64,000 nucleotides of DNA from Levilactobacillus lanxiensis (lineage in GTDB: Bacteria; Bacillota; Bacilli; Lactobacillales; Lactobacillaceae), in contig NZ_BOLN01000005.1 in NCBI RefSeq assembly GCF_016861655.1, forward strand, positions 184,435 to 248,434, given 5' to 3'. Below, one piece after another: positions 1 to 7,585 of the stretch (the stretch's first letter is position 1; the number at the start of each line of letters is the position of its first letter). The translations under genes and the position numbers were made by a program. Under the pieces are notes generated by a model. It saw nothing but the letters and a program-made list of their open reading frames with translations. It made no database searches and had not been told where the DNA came from.

Positions 1-377
1 TGTAAAATAATGTTATCCCCGATGGCCTTATCGAAATCGATTTCGTCATCTTTAACCACCATCACAACGTCGGTCTTCTCAAACCGTTGCGTTGCGGCGG
101 GGTCGGAAACATAAAATTCCGTCATGTTGAAGTCAACGGGTAGGTCAACCGGTGCTAAAGACCGGCTGGATGGGACCGTTAAGTCCGCCGTAACCCGTGC
201 ATCAACGACAACGTCACCATCCACAACGGACACAATGCCCTTGGCGTGGACGGGACTTAAATCTAGGACATCATCGCTAAAGCGGTCCATCAAGTCCGCC
301 TTCAAATCCAACGTTTCATCGAACGCTAGCGGATCATTCCGGTGATTCTTGCGGATCTCGGTCAACGACCATTTCAT
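1..377 (-). CDS. yceD: YceD/DUF177 family protein, partial
   Basis: The reading frame runs off the left window edge, so only about the first 125 residues are present. The ATG at 377 follows GGAGGG at good spacing. The N-terminus (MKWSLTEIRKNH) and the later VVVDARVTADLTVP segment resemble the DUF177/YceD family, proteins linked to 23S rRNA accumulation and usually encoded just before rpmF (ribosomal protein L32), which would lie beyond the edge. A near-perfect promoter sits immediately upstream. The two cysteines expected in many family members are not visible in this portion. The family call is good; function in this organism is inferred from family knowledge. Confidence 0.8.
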   Translation of the reverse strand, partial: MKWSLTEIRKNHRNDPLAFDETLDLKADLMDRFSDDVLDLSPVHAKGIVSVVDGDVVVDARVTADLTVPSSRSLAPVDLPVDFNMTEFYVSDPAATQRFEKTDVVMVVKDDEIDFDKAIGDNIIL

Positions 378-404
378 CGCAATCCCTCCAATGCAACGTG
401 ATAA

Positions 405-433
405 ATTATACCTGTCAAAAAATAAGATGTCAA
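405..433 (-). promoter_or_regulatory. Sigma-A-type promoter of yceD
   Basis: On the minus strand TTGACA, a 17-base spacer and TATAAT form a perfect consensus promoter about 28 bases before the yceD start codon. Confidence 0.9.
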
Positions 434-450
434 GGTAATTTCCTTGATAG

Positions 451-1599
451 TCATTTAGAATCCACTTTTTTTACCGGAATTCGGCCATAATCCTGGTCGA
501 TTCCGGTCACCAGGGTGCGGACAGCCCCCAGCCGGTCGTCCAAAGCGCCCGGCCCCTGTTGCCAATCCCGGTCAGCCCGGCTAACCAGGGGCAGCGTGAC
601 CTGCTTCTTGATCTGATGCAGATACCGCTGGCCCTGCGCCGAGTATCCCAGTACCCGCAGGTATTGCGGCTGGACCGCCATTTCAGCTGGCTTAGCCTGC
701 AATAAGATGTAGGCCGACTGGCGCTGTAAACGCGTGTAGGTGTAACGCTTGGTCTTCACCGCGTGCATAAACGCCGCAAAGTCCGGACTCGTCAGCGCCG
801 CTCGCTTCAACCGATACTCGACACCCTCGGTAATCTGGTAACACTGACGCAGGTCCGCCACATCCCCACTAACCAGCTGATAACGCAGTGCCGGCCAGAA
901 GTCGGCCCAACTGGTCAGCTGAGCGCGTTTGAGCAGATTCAGGGTCGTTGGCGGGACAACCGGTTCCACCGCCGTCCAGTCGCCTGTCAGGGCCGCTGAG
1001 CGGATAGCTGTGGCGCTCGCGTAAGCCGCCCCGGCATCAATGGTCGGCTCGTTGTGCTGGCTCCCACGGCGGGCCAACGGCAATAACGTTAACGGTTGTC
1101 CCTGCCGTTCGTTAGCCAGCGCATAGAAGAAGCCCAGGATATCATTGGCCGCGTTCAGGGTAATCCCCGTTTGCTCCCGCAGATACCCCTGAAATAGTGA
1201 GGCGTAGGTTTGATCAAAGCGTTTGAACGTCGTCGGATCAGTCGGTAAATGCGCCATCAGACGGGCATAATCCATGTCCGGGTGCTCGGTACCAAAGGCC
1301 AGCCAGTGACACTGTAACGCGGCCAACAGACGGACACCCCCCGCCGCAAATAAATGCGCCGGTTGTAGAGCCGTGGCGCTTGGCAGTTCCACCACCAAGT
1401 CCACGCCACCGTCTAAGGCCGCCTGGGTGCGCTGCCACTTGTCCATCAAGGCCGGTTCGCCCCGTTGGACCCAGTTGCCACTCATCGCCGCTACGACCAC
1501 GTCAGCCCCCGTCTGGGCCTTCGCCTGTGCAATCTGGTAGGCGTGCCCATTATGAAAAGGATTATATTCCGCAATGATTCCCACTGCCTGTAGCGCCAT
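451..1599 (-). CDS. tmcAL: tRNA(Met) cytidine acetate ligase
   Basis: A 382-residue protein of the TmcAL (YlbM) family, which uses ATP and acetate to make N4-acetylcytidine at the wobble position of elongator tRNA-Met. The N-terminus carries the nucleotidyltransferase signature GIIAEYNPFHNGH (residues 7-19) with the HxGH-type motif and SGNWVQRGEP near residue 41. Length fits the family. It follows the SAM methyltransferase gene by 2 bases, and its SD (GGGAGG) lies in the end of that gene, so it is probably the last gene of the yqeG-to-tmcAL operon. The substrate elongator tRNA-Met is encoded at 63273-63346. Confidence 0.93.
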   Translation of the reverse strand: MALQAVGIIAEYNPFHNGHAYQIAQAKAQTGADVVVAAMSGNWVQRGEPALMDKWQRTQAALDGGVDLVVELPSATALQPAHLFAAGGVRLLAALQCHWLAFGTEHPDMDYARLMAHLPTDPTTFKRFDQTYASLFQGYLREQTGITLNAANDILGFFYALANERQGQPLTLLPLARRGSQHNEPTIDAGAAYASATAIRSAALTGDWTAVEPVVPPTTLNLLKRAQLTSWADFWPALRYQLVSGDVADLRQCYQITEGVEYRLKRAALTSPDFAAFMHAVKTKRYTYTRLQRQSAYILLQAKPAEMAVQPQYLRVLGYSAQGQRYLHQIKKQVTLPLVSRADRDWQQGPGALDDRLGAVRTLVTGIDQDYGRIPVKKVDSK

Positions 1600-1601
1600 T
1601 G

Positions 1602-2345
1602 CTAAGCCTCCCGCGTCACCTCAAAGAACCAACGCGTGGTGTCAGAGGTGGGTTCACTGTTCCCAAAGTCTGCGCTGACCCGTTTAACCGTCAGCCCAGC
1701 CTTGGCCAAAGCCTGCTGGTAATCGGGTAAGTCATAGGTCCGCTCGTGATGAAGCTCGGTCACCTTCCGATACTCCCCGGTCGTTTCATTCTTGGTGAAG
1801 AAGGCCAGGTCGTGTTCGGCAGCGTGTTCTTCGTCCTCGATACCATAGCTGGTCCAGACAAAGGCCCGGGTCTCATCGACGTAATTATACATGTAGCCTG
1901 GGTAGACGTCATCCGTTTGGTGTGGGGTAATCACATCAAATAGGAATTGACCGCCCACAGCCAAGTGGTCATGCACCTGGGTAAACGCCTGCGTCACGGC
2001 GTCCAAGTCCGTTAAATAACAGAAGGAATCCGCAAAACACGTCACCGTTTGGTACTGGCCAATCTCACTGAGGTCCAGCATGTTGCCCGCCATCAAAGGC
2101 AGACTCACATCGGCCTCAGCGGCGTGCTTAGCAGCCAGTGCCAGCATGTCTTCACTGAGGTCCAGTCCACTGACCTGGTAGCCCTGCTGCGCCAATAGGA
2201 CGCCTAATCGGCCGCTCCCACAAGCAAGGTCCAAGAGTTCCCCACTCGTTGGGGCTACCCGTTCAGCGACAAAATCCAGCCATTGGTCGTACATGGCTGG
2301 ATCAAATAATTCGTCGTAAAGCTCCGCAAAGGATTGATAGATCAT
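1602..2345 (-). CDS. Class I SAM-dependent methyltransferase (YqeM type)
   Basis: A 247-residue methyltransferase with the SAM-binding motif I LLDLACGSGRLGVLL near residues 38-52 and an acidic motif II (VSGLDLSEDML). It occupies the position of yqeM in the Bacillus yqeH-yqeM cluster, directly after rsfS, whose stop overlaps its start (ATGA). Substrate is unknown; the conserved context suggests a role linked to ribosomes or tRNA, which is inference only. Confidence 0.85.
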   Translation of the reverse strand: MIYQSFAELYDELFDPAMYDQWLDFVAERVAPTSGELLDLACGSGRLGVLLAQQGYQVSGLDLSEDMLALAAKHAAEADVSLPLMAGNMLDLSEIGQYQTVTCFADSFCYLTDLDAVTQAFTQVHDHLAVGGQFLFDVITPHQTDDVYPGYMYNYVDETRAFVWTSYGIEDEEHAAEHDLAFFTKNETTGEYRKVTELHHERTYDLPDYQQALAKAGLTVKRVSADFGNSEPTSDTTRWFFEVTREA

Positions 2346-2698
2346 GCTTCAACCCATTGACCCAGATCAACTTCTGGGGCGTCTGACCAGAGCTTTTCTA
2401 AGTTGTAGTGACTCCGCTGTTCTTTTTGGAAAACGTGCACAACCACGTCACCTAAGTCAATCAGAATCCAGTCGGCATTGTTCCGGCCTTCAACATCCTT
2501 GACGGTCACGTCGTTGGCGCCCATTTGATCAATGATCTCATCGGCAATGGCTTGGACCTGACGACTGGAGTTGGCTTCCATAATCAGGAAGTAGTCCGCC
2601 ATCAGACTCACCTTGTTCATATCTAAGGCAGTCATATCCTCTGCCCGCTTGTTTTCTGCAGCCTTAACCGCAATTTCTAAAATTTGTTTGCTTTCCAT
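2342..2698 (-). CDS. rsfS: Ribosomal silencing factor RsfS
   Basis: A 118-residue RsfS/YqeL/Iojap protein, which binds L14 on the 50S subunit and blocks subunit joining when nutrients run low. Family features include DMTALDMNKVSLMADYFLI and the C-terminal DWILIDLGDVVVHVF stretch. The frame is open further upstream, but the ATG at 2698 is preceded by AGGAGA at six bases and gives the usual family N-terminus (MESKQILE). It is followed with overlap by the methyltransferase and preceded by yqeK. Confidence 0.93.
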   Translation of the reverse strand: MESKQILEIAVKAAENKRAEDMTALDMNKVSLMADYFLIMEANSSRQVQAIADEIIDQMGANDVTVKDVEGRNNADWILIDLGDVVVHVFQKEQRSHYNLEKLWSDAPEVDLGQWVEA

Positions 2699-2711
2699 GC
2701 ATTTTCTCCTC

Positions 2712-3317
2712 TCAAACGTTCGGATAACGTGGCACCCACGCATTGTAGGTGTCAATGGACTTGGGGTAGACCGGTTTCCCGTTTTCTACCAAGTATGCCA
2801 AGGTGTATTTTGCCTGAAAGGCCACCGCCTTAGCCAAGTTCTTATCCGCTAATTGCCGTGCCTCGTCGACCCCGGGGAAATCTCTAGCCGGTTCAATATA
2901 ATCGGCCGTATAGATGATCTGCTCCAGTGGTGACATGTAAATGGCCCCAGTCGTATGGTGCCGCACAGCGTTTAAAATGTCTTCGTCATAGATACCCAAT
3001 TCGTGCTTGATCAGCTCGGCACCAACCACCCCATGCCAAATGGCATTGCCGTAATTCAGCAAGATGGGATCCAGCTGGTACTGCTTGATGGCCGCAATAA
3101 AGTCCTCATCGGGTCGTTGCTTGGCGTAATCGTGAACCAGGCCAGCGATACTGGCCTTTTCCACATCAACGTCGTTCATTTGAGCCAAGGCAATGGCCGT
3201 TTGTTCTACCCGCTGAACGTGTTTAAAGCGTTTCGGTTTGAGCTGTTTTTCAATTTTCGCCAGCAACTCGTCACGAGTGCCCGCGAAAAGGTGTTCCGTG
3301 TAGGTTAGTTCAGTCAC
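2712..3317 (-). CDS. yqeK: HD-domain nucleotide hydrolase YqeK (Ap4A hydrolase family)
   Basis: A 201-residue HD-domain metal phosphohydrolase; YqeK proteins hydrolyse diadenosine tetraphosphate symmetrically. Metal ligands are visible: H in FKHVQRVEQ near residue 33, HD in AGLVHDYAK near 62, H in AIWHGVVGAE and HH in VRHHTTGA. The GTG start overlaps the last 8 bases of nadD and no strong SD is close, so translation is probably coupled to nadD. Confidence 0.9.
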   Translation of the reverse strand: MTELTYTEHLFAGTRDELLAKIEKQLKPKRFKHVQRVEQTAIALAQMNDVDVEKASIAGLVHDYAKQRPDEDFIAAIKQYQLDPILLNYGNAIWHGVVGAELIKHELGIYDEDILNAVRHHTTGAIYMSPLEQIIYTADYIEPARDFPGVDEARQLADKNLAKAVAFQAKYTLAYLVENGKPVYPKSIDTYNAWVPRYPNV

Positions 3318-3942
3318 GATATAATAAATGCTCCTTTATATAGAGATCGACCATGGTTGGCACCAGGTAGCGCACGGATTGTCCGCGGCGGACCTGCTCC
3401 CGCACCATCGTTGAACTAATGCCGATTTGAGGAACGTCGACCCACAGGACGGGGTACGGCGACTCGCGGTTAAATCCCTGACGACAGACGCCCACGAACT
3501 GCACTAATTTCGTCAGTTCATCGATTCGGTACCACTTCGGTAAGTAAGCGACCATGTCGCCCCCAATAATAAAGTAATACTGATTCTCCGGATGGGCTTG
3601 CGTCAGCTGGACCATGGTATCGTACGTGTAGCTCCGACCACCTCGTTCAACCTCGGTCAACTCTAAGTCGAACCGCGGATTGTCCTTGATAGCCGCCCGC
3701 ACCATGGCGACCCGGTCTTTCGCCGGAATCGTCAGCTTACGGTCCACGTGAGGCGGCTCAGCATCGGGCATGAATAACACTTTATCCAGCCCCAGCTGCG
3801 TCGCCACTTGATCCGCAATCACCAGGTGTCCGAGATGGGGCGGATTAAACGTCCCCCCCAGAATCCCGATGCGCCGCTTCTTAGCCGTCGCTGCCATCTC
3901 AGTAGCGACCTGCGTACTCGTTCGTTCTAGGATTTTTACCAC
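3310..3942 (-). CDS. nadD: Nicotinate-nucleotide adenylyltransferase
   Basis: A 210-residue NadD, making nicotinic acid adenine dinucleotide from NaMN and ATP in NAD synthesis. Motifs: GILGGTFNPPHLGH (residues 26-39) with the HxGH nucleotidyltransferase signature and ISSTMVREQVRRG near 175, the ISSTxxR motif. The start is a GTG preceded by AGGGAGG at 10 bases; a shorter start closer to KRRIGILGG cannot be excluded. The nicotinamide-mononucleotide-type transporter pnuC at 20223 and nnrD at 30510 also serve NAD(P) metabolism in this window. Confidence 0.94.
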   Translation of the reverse strand: MVKILERTSTQVATEMAATAKKRRIGILGGTFNPPHLGHLVIADQVATQLGLDKVLFMPDAEPPHVDRKLTIPAKDRVAMVRAAIKDNPRFDLELTEVERGGRSYTYDTMVQLTQAHPENQYYFIIGGDMVAYLPKWYRIDELTKLVQFVGVCRQGFNRESPYPVLWVDVPQIGISSTMVREQVRRGQSVRYLVPTMVDLYIKEHLLYRD

Positions 3943-3957
3943 GACTGCCAGACCTCC

Positions 3958-4266
3958 CTACATGTTTTCCACGATTGGTGAAATCTTTTGGTTTTCTTCT
4001 TCAGTCGCGACCCGGTACAGGACCAGGACCCGGCCGATGGTTTGGACCACTTGAATGTCCGTGTTGTCTTCGATGAAGGCCTTGGTCTCCTCAACCGACA
4101 CGTCGGCACTCTGTTGTAAATTGATCTTGATCAGTTCCCGGTTTTCCAGGGCGCCGGTCAGTTGTTCCAACCAGGCCTGGGTCAAGCCGTTCTTCCCCAC
4201 TGAAAAGAGTGGGCGCATAGCATGGGCGTGAGCCCGTAAGTAGCGTTTTTGTTTCCCTCGTAGCAA
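3958..4266 (-). CDS. yhbY: YhbY-type CRM-domain RNA-binding protein
   Basis: A single CRM domain of about 102 residues that binds pre-50S particles in relatives. The signature VGKNGLT (GxxG loop) and the start LRGKQKRYLRAHAHAM are typical. An ATG at 4281 opens the frame, but it lies inside the SD sequence GGAGG (4275-4279); the TTG at 4266 sits 8 bases after that SD and gives the usual family N-terminus, so I take it as the start. It lies between yqeH and nadD as in Bacillus (YqeI). Confidence 0.88.
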   Translation of the reverse strand: MLRGKQKRYLRAHAHAMRPLFSVGKNGLTQAWLEQLTGALENRELIKINLQQSADVSVEETKAFIEDNTDIQVVQTIGRVLVLYRVATEEENQKISPIVENM

Positions 4267-4285
4267 ATTGTCGTCCTCCATATTT

Positions 4286-5428
4286 TTAAATCATCGCGCG
4301 GCGAATCAAGACGCCGACGCCAGCGGGTGCCCAACCGGTCACGTTAATACCAGCGGGTACCGTAATCCAACCGAGACCTTCAAAGACCAAATCACTCTTC
4401 ACCGTGGTCTTAAATTCATGGGCAACCAGTGGTGGGAAGTCCTCTTTATTGTCAGCGTGTGGTGGGGTTAAGAGCTCACCCAATTGGCGCGCATAAAAGT
4501 CATCGGCATTCTCCAGCTTCGTGCGGTGAATGTATAAGTTGTTTTCAAAGTAAGCCGTGAACCCATTCTTAGGACCCTTGGTGTAGTCAAACCGGGCAAT
4601 TCCGCCTAAGAACAACGTTTGTTGATCATTCAGCTGGTAGTTCTTCGGTTTGATTGGCTTTTGTGGTGTCACGATCTTGAGGTCTTTACCATCCAAGAAG
4701 TGCGCCATCTGTTGGTTTTGAATGATACCGGGGGTGTCGACCAGGACGTGCTCGTCATCCAGGGGCAATTCAATCTTATCCAGCGTGGTGCCAGGGAACC
4801 GTGACGTGGTGATCAAGTCTTGGACCCCGGTGTTTTGCCGAATAATTTGGTTGATCAACGTTGATTTTCCAACGTTGGTGACCCCAACCACGTACACGTC
4901 GCGGTCGCCACGGTACTTGTTGATCAGTTGCAGTAACCCATCAACGGATTGGTTGGTCTTGGCACTTAACAGGGTCACGTCGATTGGCCGTAAGCCCTCT
5001 TCGTTGGCCCGTTGCCGCAACCAGTCACGTAACTTGCTCCGCTTCAGTGAGCGGGGTAACAGGTCTTCCTTATTGCCGACCAGTAAGACGGGGTTGCTCC
5101 CGACGAACCGGTGCAGGCCAGGAATCACACTACCGTTAAAGTCGAAGATATCCACAACGTAAACAATTAAAGCGTTGGCGTCTTGAATTTGCGTTAAAAG
5201 GTTTAAGAAATCATCGTCCGTCAGACCGACAGGCACGATTTCGTTGTAATGCCGTAACCGGAAACACCGTTGGCAATAGACTTCTTCCTTCTCAATCCCT
5301 TTATCTAACGCCGATTGAGGGGTGTACCCCGGCGCCGTCTTGTCCGTTGTCTGAACCACCGCGCCACAGCCAATGCAGTGCAACGGTTCACCATCGATTA
5401 ATACCGGTTCAATGTGTTTTTCGTTCAT
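4286..5428 (-). CDS. yqeH: Ribosome biogenesis GTPase YqeH
   Basis: A 380-residue circularly permuted GTPase needed for 30S assembly. An N-terminal zinc finger (CIGCGAVVQ and YCQRCFRLRH, residues 18-60) precedes the G domain, in which the motifs are permuted: NKED (G4) near 118, then GVTNVGKSTLIN (G1) near 182 and DTPGI (G3) near 232. Length fits the family. Its start overlaps the end of yqeG. Confidence 0.95.
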   Translation of the reverse strand: MNEKHIEPVLIDGEPLHCIGCGAVVQTTDKTAPGYTPQSALDKGIEKEEVYCQRCFRLRHYNEIVPVGLTDDDFLNLLTQIQDANALIVYVVDIFDFNGSVIPGLHRFVGSNPVLLVGNKEDLLPRSLKRSKLRDWLRQRANEEGLRPIDVTLLSAKTNQSVDGLLQLINKYRGDRDVYVVGVTNVGKSTLINQIIRQNTGVQDLITTSRFPGTTLDKIELPLDDEHVLVDTPGIIQNQQMAHFLDGKDLKIVTPQKPIKPKNYQLNDQQTLFLGGIARFDYTKGPKNGFTAYFENNLYIHRTKLENADDFYARQLGELLTPPHADNKEDFPPLVAHEFKTTVKSDLVFEGLGWITVPAGINVTGWAPAGVGVLIRRAMI

Positions 5429-5951
5429 TAAGATCCTCCTGCCAAGTTAATTCTGGGTAGCTGCGGTGCAAGCGCCACATCACTACCTTTTCCAATAACC
5501 GATTACCCTTCGTGATCCAGGCATCCGATTTCAAAATGGGTTTGACTAAGACACTCCGTACGCCGCTATGATGCGCCGCCCAGACGTCCGTCAACAACTG
5601 ATCACCTACCATGACCACCTCATCGCGGCGTAAATGCCAACGACGAAGCGCCCGGTTCAACCCCAGGGCAAATGGTTTTAACGCCCGGTGAATGTAGGGT
5701 AAATTAAACGGTGCCACGGCACGGTCGACCCGTGCGCGACTATTGTTTGACACCACAATGACCTGAATCCCGGCCAATTCTAGCAAATTGAGCCAGTGAT
5801 GCAATTCGGGTGTCCCATCCGGATTATTCCACGCAATCAGCGTGTTATCCAGGTCGGTCAGGACCACCTTGATGCCGTTTGCCCGTAAATCCGCCGGCGT
5901 TAAATCATATATGTTCGTAACCATCCACGTGGGCTTGAATCCAGAAACCAT
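5409..5951 (-). CDS. yqeG: YqeG-family HAD phosphatase
   Basis: A HAD-superfamily IIIA phosphatase of about 180 residues with motif I LTDLDNTLIAWN and the second-half motifs SNNS and MVGDQLLTDV. The frame is open up to 6041, but the ATG at 5951 follows a purine-rich GGGGGG and lies about 45 bases after a TATAAT at 6006-6011, so upstream codons are probably not translated. It is the first gene of the yqeG-yqeH-yhbY-nadD-yqeK-rsfS operon; the physiological substrate is unknown. Confidence 0.88.
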   Translation of the reverse strand: MVSGFKPTWMVTNIYDLTPADLRANGIKVVLTDLDNTLIAWNNPDGTPELHHWLNLLELAGIQVIVVSNNSRARVDRAVAPFNLPYIHRALKPFALGLNRALRRWHLRRDEVVMVGDQLLTDVWAAHHSGVRSVLVKPILKSDAWITKGNRLLEKVVMWRLHRSYPELTWQEDLNERKTH

Positions 5952-6005
5952 GCGGGTGACTGCCCCCCTTCGTTCGTTTGCCAGTAATGGCATGTCTAGC
6001 TTTTT

Positions 6006-6011
6006 ATTATA
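6006..6011 (-). promoter_or_regulatory. -10 box upstream of yqeG
   Basis: TATAAT on the minus strand; the -35 region is weak. It places the transcript start downstream of the longer candidate start codon and so supports 5951 as the yqeG start. Confidence 0.6.
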
Positions 6012-6060
6012 CGCAATTTCCACCAATTTTACCACCATCAAGGGCTATCGATGGTGGCTA

Positions 6061-6094
6061 ATAAAAAAGACCTCGCTTGAACAGCGAAGTCCTT
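6061..6094 (-). terminator. Terminator after rplT
   Basis: On the minus strand GACTTCGCT pairs with AGCGAGGTC and is followed by a run of six T, ending the infC-rpmI-rplT transcript. Confidence 0.85.
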
Positions 6095-6107
6095 TGAAAT
6101 GACTGAA

Positions 6108-6467
6108 TTAAGCAGCCAAAGCTTCTTTAGCTTGGTCAGCTAAAGCTGTGAATGCAGCAGCATCGTTCACTGCTAAATCAGCTAACATCTTACGGTTAAC
6201 GTCGATGTTGGCTAACTTCAAACCGTGCATCAACTTGCTGTAGCTCAGACCGTTCATCCGGGCTGCGGCGTTGATCCGGGCAATCCAAAGCTTCCGGAAG
6301 TTACGCTTAGTGGCTTTACGGTCACGGAAGGCGTATTGACGGCCCTTCATGACTTGGTCCTTAGCTACCTTAAATAAACGGTGCTTTGAACCACGGTAAC
6401 CCTTAGCTAACTTTAAAACCTTTTTACGACGTGCGCGTGAAACAGTACCGCCTTTAACTCGTGGCAT
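6108..6467 (-). CDS. rplT: 50S ribosomal protein L20
   Basis: A 119-residue L20, a primary 23S rRNA binder and the autogenous repressor of this operon in Firmicutes. The sequence [19 protein letters not shown] and [13 protein letters not shown] are diagnostic. AGGAGG precedes the ATG. It is the last gene of infC-rpmI-rplT. Confidence 0.98.
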   Translation of the reverse strand: MPRVKGGTVSRARRKKVLKLAKGYRGSKHRLFKVAKDQVMKGRQYAFRDRKATKRNFRKLWIARINAAARMNGLSYSKLMHGLKLANIDVNRKMLADLAVNDAAAFTALADQAKEALAA

Positions 6468-6544
6468 AATCTTTTCCTCCTAAATCAATTCAAACATTAT
6501 GTCGACATTTCGTCGACCCGAAAAATATGTGACCAGCTTACTGA

Positions 6545-6739
6545 TTACTTTTGCAGTAATTGACGGTAAGTGTTGATAGTCGTTTCGTTCATCATCCGGG
6601 TACCACGAAGGTTCCGGCGTTGCTTCTTGGTCTTACCGTGGAAACGGTGAGACGTGTATGCATTGGCACTCTTGATACCGCCCTTGGCAGTTACTTTGAA
6701 ACGCTTAGCTGCGGCGCGGTTAGTCTTCATCTTTGGCAT
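6545..6739 (-). CDS. rpmI: 50S ribosomal protein L35
   Basis: A 64-residue L35 ([20 protein letters not shown]). The frame is open upstream but the ATG at 6739 follows AAGGAGG at ideal spacing and gives the conserved N-terminus. It lies between infC and rplT. Confidence 0.97.
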   Translation of the reverse strand: MPKMKTNRAAAKRFKVTAKGGIKSANAYTSHRFHGKTKKQRRNLRGTRMMNETTINTYRQLLQK

Positions 6740-6785
6740 AATACGAAATATCCTCCTTAAATCGGTAGCTGGGCTACCCAATCAA

Positions 6786-7310
6786 TTACTTATTCTCTGC
6801 GATGGGCGAAAGCATTAAGAACATGCTCCGACCGTCCATCTTAGGCCGTTGTTCAACCGTGGCGACATCAGAAGTTTCCTGAGCCATCCGGTTGAGCACC
6901 TCACGACCAATGTCTTTATGAGTAATAGCCCGGCCCTTAAACCGAATTGAGACCCGAACTTTTTCACCCTTGGCCAAGAACTTTTTAGCGTTCTTCAGCT
7001 TGGTGTTAAAGTCGTTGGTATCAATGGTAGGACTTAACCGTACTTCTTTGACACTGACCACTTTTTGCTTTTTACGAGCTTCGCGTTGCTTTTTTTGCAA
7101 CTCGAAACGGTATTTCCCGTAGTCCATGATGCGGGCTACTGGTGGCTTAGCTTTCGGTGCAACCAAAACTAAATCGAGGTTTGCGTCTTCAGCGATCTGT
7201 AAAGCATCGTGTTTGGACTTAATACCCAATTGTTCACCATCATCGGCAATCAATCGAACTTCGCGTGCGCGAATACCCTCGTTGACAATCGTGTCGTTTG
7301 CTATGGTAAT
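6786..7310 (-). CDS. infC: Translation initiation factor IF-3
   Basis: About 174 residues covering the IF-3 N-domain ([29 protein letters not shown]) and C-domain ([19 protein letters not shown]). No ATG, GTG or TTG stands at a sensible distance from the strong SD GGAGGTGG. The codons after it read ATT ACC ATA, so initiation is at ATT (7310) or ATA (7304). Non-canonical AUU starts of infC, sensed by IF-3 itself, are known in E. coli and bacilli. A GTG at 7349 opens the frame but has no SD and reads an unlikely extension. Confidence 0.93.
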   Translation of the reverse strand: MTIANDTIVNEGIRAREVRLIADDGEQLGIKSKHDALQIAEDANLDLVLVAPKAKPPVARIMDYGKYRFELQKKQREARKKQKVVSVKEVRLSPTIDTNDFNTKLKNAKKFLAKGEKVRVSIRFKGRAITHKDIGREVLNRMAQETSDVATVEQRPKMDGRSMFLMLSPIAENK

Positions 7311-7497
7311 CCACCTCCAAATTAATCTCGAGAACTGCAGAAATCTCACTCACAAAAAATGCGGGAACCTTTGATCACAATCAAACGGCTCCCGCATGAA
7401 ATCCAATCAAAAGATTGAACTAACGTGCATATCCAGCCCAGCAGCGTCAGCCACAGGGCGAGAAGCGGAAGCCTCTGCTTAATTTCTCAACTTAACC
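7311..7497 (-). promoter_or_regulatory. L20-type leader with attenuator ahead of infC
   Basis: The roughly 190-base untranslated leader contains a strong intrinsic terminator: at 7354-7397 the minus strand reads TGCGGGAGCC, a loop, then GGTTCCCGCA followed by six T. An upstream segment (GCAGAGGCTTCCGCTTCTCGCCC region, 7455-7475) can form a competing structure. In Firmicutes such leaders bind L20 and attenuate infC-rpmI-rplT; that role here is by homology of position. Confidence 0.8.
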
Positions 7498-7526
7498 ATC
7501 ATACCAGCTACCCGGTTACCTGTCAA
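7498..7526 (-). promoter_or_regulatory. Promoter of infC-rpmI-rplT
   Basis: TTGACA, 17 bases, TATGAT on the minus strand, a near-consensus strong promoter. Confidence 0.88.
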
Positions 7527-7585
7527 CGGGTCTTCTCCATTTTTTCAGACAACCGGCAGAAATATCACTGAGACGGTCTAGTCCT

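Noticed and set aside
124..345. Plus-strand open frame opposite yceD
   Set aside because: Antisense shadow of the real yceD frame; no SD and low-complexity S/T composition.
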